Shown here piece by piece: positions 5,099 to 8,388 of a DNA stretch of 8,388 nucleotides (position 1 is the stretch's first letter; every line of letters begins with the position of its first letter). The stretch spans positions 601 through 8,988 of the forward strand of contig MHDQ01000051.1 in NCBI GenBank assembly GCA_001803565.1, read 5' to 3'. A model generated the notes under the pieces. The model searched no databases. It saw only the letters and a list, made by a program, of their open reading frames with translations, and was not told where the DNA came from. The position numbers were made by a program, and so were the translations under genes. The stretch comes from Nitrospinae bacterium RIFCSPLOWO2_12_FULL_45_22. Its GTDB lineage: Bacteria; 2-12-FULL-45-22.

Positions 5099-6489
5099 TC
5101 ACGGCCACTCTTTTGGGCCCTTAATGCCTGGACCCGCCTCAATATATTCTCTTTTGCGGTACCACCATAAGCCTTTTTACTTTCTATAGCTTTTTCCACG
5201 GAAAGTCGCTGAAAGAGGTCAGAGCCAAATTCCTGCGCAAAGGCTTTATATTCCTCGAGAGATAGTTCCCGAAGGGTTTTTTTGTTCTCCAGGCAAAAAT
5301 TCACTAACTTACCTACGGCCGCATGGGCCGTTCTAAAGGGGACATTTTTGCCCACCAGATAGTCTACCAATTCTGTTGCCAACATAAACTCATCCTGGCT
5401 GGCCGCGGCCATAACTTCTCTGTTTGGCCGGACATTCTCCAGGAAACGGTTAAGGACCTTTAGGGATTTTTTTATGGTATTAGCAGTATCGAATAAAGGT
5501 TCCTTATCTTCCTGTAGGTCCTTATTATAGGAGAGGGGCAGGGCCTTCATAACGGTTAATAGGGCCATCAGGCTGCCATATACCCGGCCGGTCTTGCCCC
5601 GGATAAGCTCTGGTATGTCAGGGTTTTTCTTATGAGGCATGAGGCTACTGCCAGTGCAGAAGGCATCTGCTATAGTAATAAAATTGAATTCCGCTGAAGA
5701 CCATAACACCAACTCTTCACAAAACCTGCTTAGATGCATCATCAGGATAGCAGAATGGGCCACAAACTCTATCACAAAATCCCTATCACTGACACTGTCT
5801 ATACTATTGGTAGATACAGCAGAAAAATTTAGCAGTTCTGCGACATATTGCCGGTCTATGGGCAGAGAGGTACCCGCTAACGCCCCGCTGCCCAGAGGCA
5901 TAATATCTACTCTTTTGAGACCATCCAGGTAGCGCTGTCTGTCCCGCTCCAGCATATCAAAATAAGCCAGCAGTTGATGAGAGAAGAGGACGGGTTGGGC
6001 CCGCTGCAGATGGGTATAGCCGGGCATTACACAATCAATATAATCTTCTGCCATATGGAGCAAGGTGTTTTGTAGGGCAGTAGTACCTCTTTCTATCTCC
6101 TGGATAGTATCTCTGAGATAGAGCCTTATATCCAGGGCTATCTGATCGTTACGGCTGCGGGCAGTATGGAGTTTCTTTCCTACTTCCCCTATCTTTTCTA
6201 TCAGCCTATGCTCAATATGCATATGGATATCTTCTAGGGCCGGGTCAAACTTAAAACTACCCGCTTCTATTTCCTGCTGGATATCTTTTAACCCCTTGAT
6301 AATAGCCTGGGTATCCGCATCAGAAATAATCCTGACTTTGGCTAACATCTGAGCATGGGCAATACTCCCCTCTATATCATATTTATAGAGAACCTTATCA
6401 AACGATATAGAGGCCGAGAATTCCTCTACCAGCTTATCCGTCTCCTGGGTAAAGCGTCCTGACCAAAGTTTAGAAGACTTTTTGACCAT
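5092..6489 (-). CDS. argH: Argininosuccinate lyase
   Basis: Splits argininosuccinate into arginine and fumarate, the last step of arginine synthesis, as a cytoplasmic homotetramer of the fumarase/aspartase superfamily. With ATG at 6489 the protein has 465 residues, the usual size, and opens KLWSGRFTQETDKLVEEF as in relatives. Conserved regions are TARSRNDQ (109-116), GYTHLQRAQP with catalytic His160, and the signature loop GSSLMPHKKNPD (280-291) carrying the catalytic serine. The TTG at 6501 is a poorer start because it directly adjoins the SD GGAGG (6506-6502); the ATG stands twelve bases from it. The gene follows the racemase by 17 nt and precedes the lipoprotein by three. Its last codons (GREE and stop) run into the heptad-repeat element. 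No other arginine gene is in the window. Confidence 0.97.
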   Translation of the reverse strand: MVKKSSKLWSGRFTQETDKLVEEFSASISFDKVLYKYDIEGSIAHAQMLAKVRIISDADTQAIIKGLKDIQQEIEAGSFKFDPALEDIHMHIEHRLIEKIGEVGKKLHTARSRNDQIALDIRLYLRDTIQEIERGTTALQNTLLHMAEDYIDCVMPGYTHLQRAQPVLFSHQLLAYFDMLERDRQRYLDGLKRVDIMPLGSGALAGTSLPIDRQYVAELLNFSAVSTNSIDSVSDRDFVIEFVAHSAILMMHLSRFCEELVLWSSAEFNFITIADAFCTGSSLMPHKKNPDIPELIRGKTGRVYGSLMALLTVMKALPLSYNKDLQEDKEPLFDTANTIKKSLKVLNRFLENVRPNREVMAAASQDEFMLATELVDYLVGKNVPFRTAHAAVGKLVNFCLENKKTLRELSLEEYKAFAQEFGSDLFQRLSVEKAIESKKAYGGTAKENILRRVQALRAQKSGREE

Positions 6490-6501
6490 ACGGAATAGCA
6501 A

Positions 6502-6506
6502 CCTCC
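6502..6506 (-). promoter_or_regulatory. argH ribosome-binding site adjoining the racemase stop codon
   Basis: The sequence TAAGGAGG joins the racemase stop (6509-6507) to a GGAGG SD. It decides the argH start: TTG at 6501 would touch it, so ATG at 6489, twelve bases on, is preferred. The tight join suggests translational coupling. Confidence 0.6.
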
Positions 6507-7202
6507 TTAGAAGAACCGTTGCCGGTAAAGGGATTGATAGATGAAATTAGCTAAGGTAGTTATATCAAAAACCGGTCGGCATACCGCTTCCTGCACGGCC
6601 GTGGCATAGGGAGCCATATTAGCACATTCCAGGACTATAGCTCCTACGGTTGGGTTTTCTTCAACGAGTCTCCGGGCCGCTCCCACCATATCTTGCTCTG
6701 CCTGGACAATATTCAGTTCTTTCTTGTTTTCTAATATGGCACAATTCAGTTCCTGGCCAGATTCCAGGCCGATAATAGCTATTGGTATACTAACGCCCCC
6801 TATGGCTTTTAGATGTTCTTGCCCCAGGAGTCTGGAATCTATAGTAATCACCCCTACCTTCTGGTCTTTGCTTAGTAGGTGGTATGCCAGGGGTATTTGG
6901 AGCAGGCTAGAAATAAGGACAGGGATTTTTACTGTTTCTGCTATCTCTTGCTGATATATAGCCAGGAGGCCACAGGTAGAGGTAATGGCTGCTACGCCTT
7001 CTCTTTCTAATTCCTGGGCAGCATCTTGTAATACCTTAAGTAACTTTTTATCCTGGTCTTCCTTGAAAAACTGCGGGGTTATACCTTTTACTACCTTATA
7101 AATAACCGGAAAATCCCAGGTTTCAGCCCCCCCAGCATCCCCGGGGATCCGAGGAAATTGGGTATCTAACATTATGATACCCATAGGGGCTTGTGCTTTC
7201 AT
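6507..7202 (-). CDS. Aspartate/glutamate (hydantoin) racemase family protein
   Basis: A 231-residue member of the Asp/Glu/hydantoin racemase fold (PF01177 type). These cofactor-free enzymes use two cysteines, one in each half: Cys77 in ITSTCGLLAIYQ and Cys193 in IVLECANMAPYA. The N-terminal block GIIMLDTQFPRIPGDAGG and the VLISSLLQIPLA and VFDITTLANF segments also fit a subgroup usually annotated only as 'aspartate/glutamate racemase family'. It is not MurI-like, since the MurI N-terminal motif FDSGVGG is absent, so the substrate is unknown. Where I expect GN in the N-terminal block this protein has GG (24-25). ATG at 7202 lies one base after the activator stop; the longer frame from 7307 would overlap the activator and adds unrelated residues. 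ATG at 7184 is a possible shorter start. It is probably co-transcribed and translationally coupled with the activator gene. Confidence 0.8.
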   Translation of the reverse strand: MKAQAPMGIIMLDTQFPRIPGDAGGAETWDFPVIYKVVKGITPQFFKEDQDKKLLKVLQDAAQELEREGVAAITSTCGLLAIYQQEIAETVKIPVLISSLLQIPLAYHLLSKDQKVGVITIDSRLLGQEHLKAIGGVSIPIAIIGLESGQELNCAILENKKELNIVQAEQDMVGAARRLVEENPTVGAIVLECANMAPYATAVQEAVCRPVFDITTLANFIYQSLYRQRFF

Positions 7203-7203
7203 C

Positions 7204-7995
7204 CTATTTCTTTTGTCTCTCCAGTGCCCTTTTAGCAAAGAGGGCAGCTCCCACAGCCCCGAATAATTGGGGGTCCACAGCCGGAGAGGTAGCCAGCTTC
7301 CGCCCAATCTTATCCTCGATCATCTTCACTACCCCAACGTTCTTAGAAACGCCACCGGAGATAATGACCTGCTCCTCTACTCCTACTCGATACAACATCG
7401 AGACCAGACGGTTAGCAACCGAGTTATTTATACCAGCGCAAATATTGGCCTTAGACTTCTTTTCTGCCATTAAGGAGACTATCTCGGCCTCGGCAAAGAC
7501 GCTGCACTGGCTGCTAACTTCTAAAATCTCTTTCCCGTCTAAGGACAATGGGCCCAGGTCTCCAATATTGATATGGAGGATCTTGCACATGGTCTCTAAA
7601 AACCGGCCTGTTCCGGCGGCACACTTGTCGTTCATAACAAAATCCTTGACCGTCCCGGTATCGTCTACCCGGATTACCTTGCAGTCCTGACCACCAATAT
7701 CTATTACTGTGCGGATATTGTTGTTTACCCAATGGGCACCTTTGCCGTGACAGGAAATCTCGGTAATGTTCTTTGTGGCAAAGGGGATATTGACCCGGCC
7801 ATAGCCGGTACCGACACAGTATTCGATATTTTCCAGGGTTAAGCCAGCCTCTTTCAGGGCTATATCCATAGACATCCTGGCCGTCTGCTCGCATACCGTC
7901 GTGGAGGGAATTAAACTGGTACCGCTAATCTCACCATCCTTCATAATTACCACTTTACCCGTGGTAGAGCCTATATCACAGCCTGCTACAATCAT
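7204..7995 (-). CDS. HgdC/HadI-type activator ATPase of 2-hydroxyacyl-CoA dehydratase / BadF-BcrD family
   Basis: A 263-residue ASKHA-fold ATPase. In this family a homodimer holds one [4Fe-4S] cluster and uses ATP to push a low-potential electron into a partner dehydratase or benzoyl-CoA-reductase-type enzyme. Visible features are the phosphate loop GCDIGSTTGKVV (5-16), GTGYGRVNIPFA (62-73), the second phosphate motif DIGGQDCK (99-106), the cluster ligands Cys125 in NDKCAAGTGRF and Cys164 in SSQCSVFAEAE, and the adenosine region ISGGVSKNVGV (212-222). Both cysteines sit where Cys127 and Cys166 lie in the Acidaminococcus protein. ATG at 7995 follows GGAGG (8008-8004) by eight bases. It is the first gene after the promoter at 8081-8052 and is followed by a racemase after one base. 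No dehydratase subunits are adjacent, so the partner is unknown. It implies a strictly anaerobic lifestyle. Confidence 0.92.
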   Translation of the reverse strand: MIVAGCDIGSTTGKVVIMKDGEISGTSLIPSTTVCEQTARMSMDIALKEAGLTLENIEYCVGTGYGRVNIPFATKNITEISCHGKGAHWVNNNIRTVIDIGGQDCKVIRVDDTGTVKDFVMNDKCAAGTGRFLETMCKILHINIGDLGPLSLDGKEILEVSSQCSVFAEAEIVSLMAEKKSKANICAGINNSVANRLVSMLYRVGVEEQVIISGGVSKNVGVVKMIEDKIGRKLATSPAVDPQLFGAVGAALFAKRALERQKK

Positions 7996-8051
7996 CCTCT
8001 CTTCCTCCCTAAAGTTCTCAGGTTGTTTTCACCAAAAAAAATCATGGTAAC

Positions 8052-8081
8052 ATAATAAGCAATAAAATAATTATCTGTCAA
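8052..8081 (-). promoter_or_regulatory. Probable sigma-70-type promoter of the activator-racemase-argH-lipoprotein operon
   Basis: Consensus -35 TTGACA (8081-8076), an 18-bp AT-rich spacer and -10 TATTAT (8057-8052, five of six bases) lie in the 132-nt gap after the chorismate mutase gene. Transcription would begin near 8045, leaving a leader of about 50 nt with a run of eight T (8041-8034) and the SD at 8008-8004. A palindrome GAGATCTC (8088-8095) lies six bases upstream of the -35. No intrinsic terminator for the upstream gene is evident, so some read-through is possible. Confidence 0.6.
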
Positions 8082-8127
8082 GCCAATGAGATCTCTGGAG
8101 AATCTATCCGGGGCACCAGAATGCCTC

Positions 8128-8388
8128 TCAGCCCTCCGAGGTCTGGTCTTCTAATTTACGGGATTCTTCGATAATCTTTTCAAATAGTTTTACCAATGAT
8201 TCGTTATCCCAGGGCCCCTTATTTTTCCCCTGGAGCCGGGTTAAGATGCTATTTTCTCTGGTAGGATCATGGATAGGAAGACCTCTTTCTTTTTTTAGAG
8301 AGCCCATTTTTAAAACTAATTTTGCCCTCTCATTCAATAGGGCCAGGATCTGATCATCAATAGAGTCAATCTGCTTTCTTAACTCTTC
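8128..8388 (-). CDS. Chorismate mutase, AroQ type (5' end missing)
   Basis: Converts chorismate to prephenate on the way to phenylalanine and tyrosine. The frame is open to the window edge, so at least 86 residues are visible and the true start lies outside; it begins EELRKQIDSIDDQILALLNE, which normally falls within the first ten residues or so of a stand-alone AroQ domain. Counterparts of the E. coli active-site residues, numbered from the first visible residue, are Arg4 (R11), Arg21 (R28), Lys32 (K39), Asp41 (D48), Arg44 (R51), Glu45 (E52) and Ser76 (S84). The Gln88 position is Glu80. The protein ends ten residues after Ser76 with a TGA, so no prephenate dehydratase domain follows; this is a free-standing mutase or the C-terminal domain of a longer protein beginning outside the window. 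Confidence 0.85.
   Translation of the reverse strand, partial: EELRKQIDSIDDQILALLNERAKLVLKMGSLKKERGLPIHDPTRENSILTRLQGKNKGPWDNESLVKLFEKIIEESRKLEDQTSEG

Noticed and set aside
6490-6501. TTG at 6501 as argH start
   Set aside because: It touches the SD GGAGG, leaving no spacer, and adds four residues (MLFR) not seen in the family; ATG at 6489 fits better.
7203-7307. N-terminal extension of the racemase to 7307
   Set aside because: It would overlap the activator gene by about 100 bases, and the 35 added residues are unlike the family.
7514-7894. Minus-strand frame of 126 codons inside the activator gene
   Set aside because: It is an alternate frame of a well-supported gene, with composition unlike a real protein.

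Overview
The window looks like chromosomal DNA of an anaerobic bacterium with lipoproteins in its envelope. The main clue to anaerobic life is an oxygen-sensitive HgdC/HadI-type [4Fe-4S] activator ATPase. Base composition is moderate and looks even across the genes, and I see no phage, transposase or plasmid gene. The order argH - lipoprotein - lysA - dapF - dapA is one I associate with Deltaproteobacteria-like and several uncultivated lineages, but I cannot name the phylum from sequence alone.

All recognised genes lie on the minus strand, so transcription runs from high to low coordinates. At the right edge is the 3' part of a short AroQ-type chorismate mutase (8128-8388). A good sigma-70-type promoter (TTGACA, 18 bp, TATTAT; 8081-8052) then opens a tight cluster: an HgdC-like activator ATPase, an Asp/Glu racemase-family protein (1 nt gap), argH (its SD directly follows the racemase stop codon) and a fibronectin-type-III lipoprotein (3 nt gap). 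A second promoter (TTGACA, 17 bp, TACATT; 3723-3695), with a TGTCA-4-TGACA palindrome over its -35 box, precedes lysA, dapF and dapA, which are more widely spaced. At the left edge a further gene, possibly a peptidase C26/glutamine amidotransferase-like protein, starts at about position 44 and leaves the window.

ArgH performs the last step of arginine synthesis. DapA, DapF and LysA are the first committed, penultimate and last enzymes of the diaminopimelate/lysine route. dapB and the aminotransferase/acylase steps are not in the window. DapA keeps the residues that bind lysine in feedback-inhibited homologues.

The most unusual content lies between the genes. (1) Three junctions (dapF/dapA, lysA/lipoprotein, lipoprotein/argH) carry the same architecture: two facing arrays of four to six degenerate 7-bp repeats, each junction with its own 7-mer theme, able to fold as an imperfect hairpin. 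At the argH/lipoprotein junction the array is read as protein and encodes the hydrophobic core of the lipoprotein signal peptide. (2) The 309-nt space between dapA and the left-edge gene contains a candidate structured RNA on the plus strand (about 173-304), with nested helices whose G-U pairs work only on that strand and an outer stem followed by six T. (3) The dapF leader can form two small hairpins, one covering the likely ribosome-binding site.
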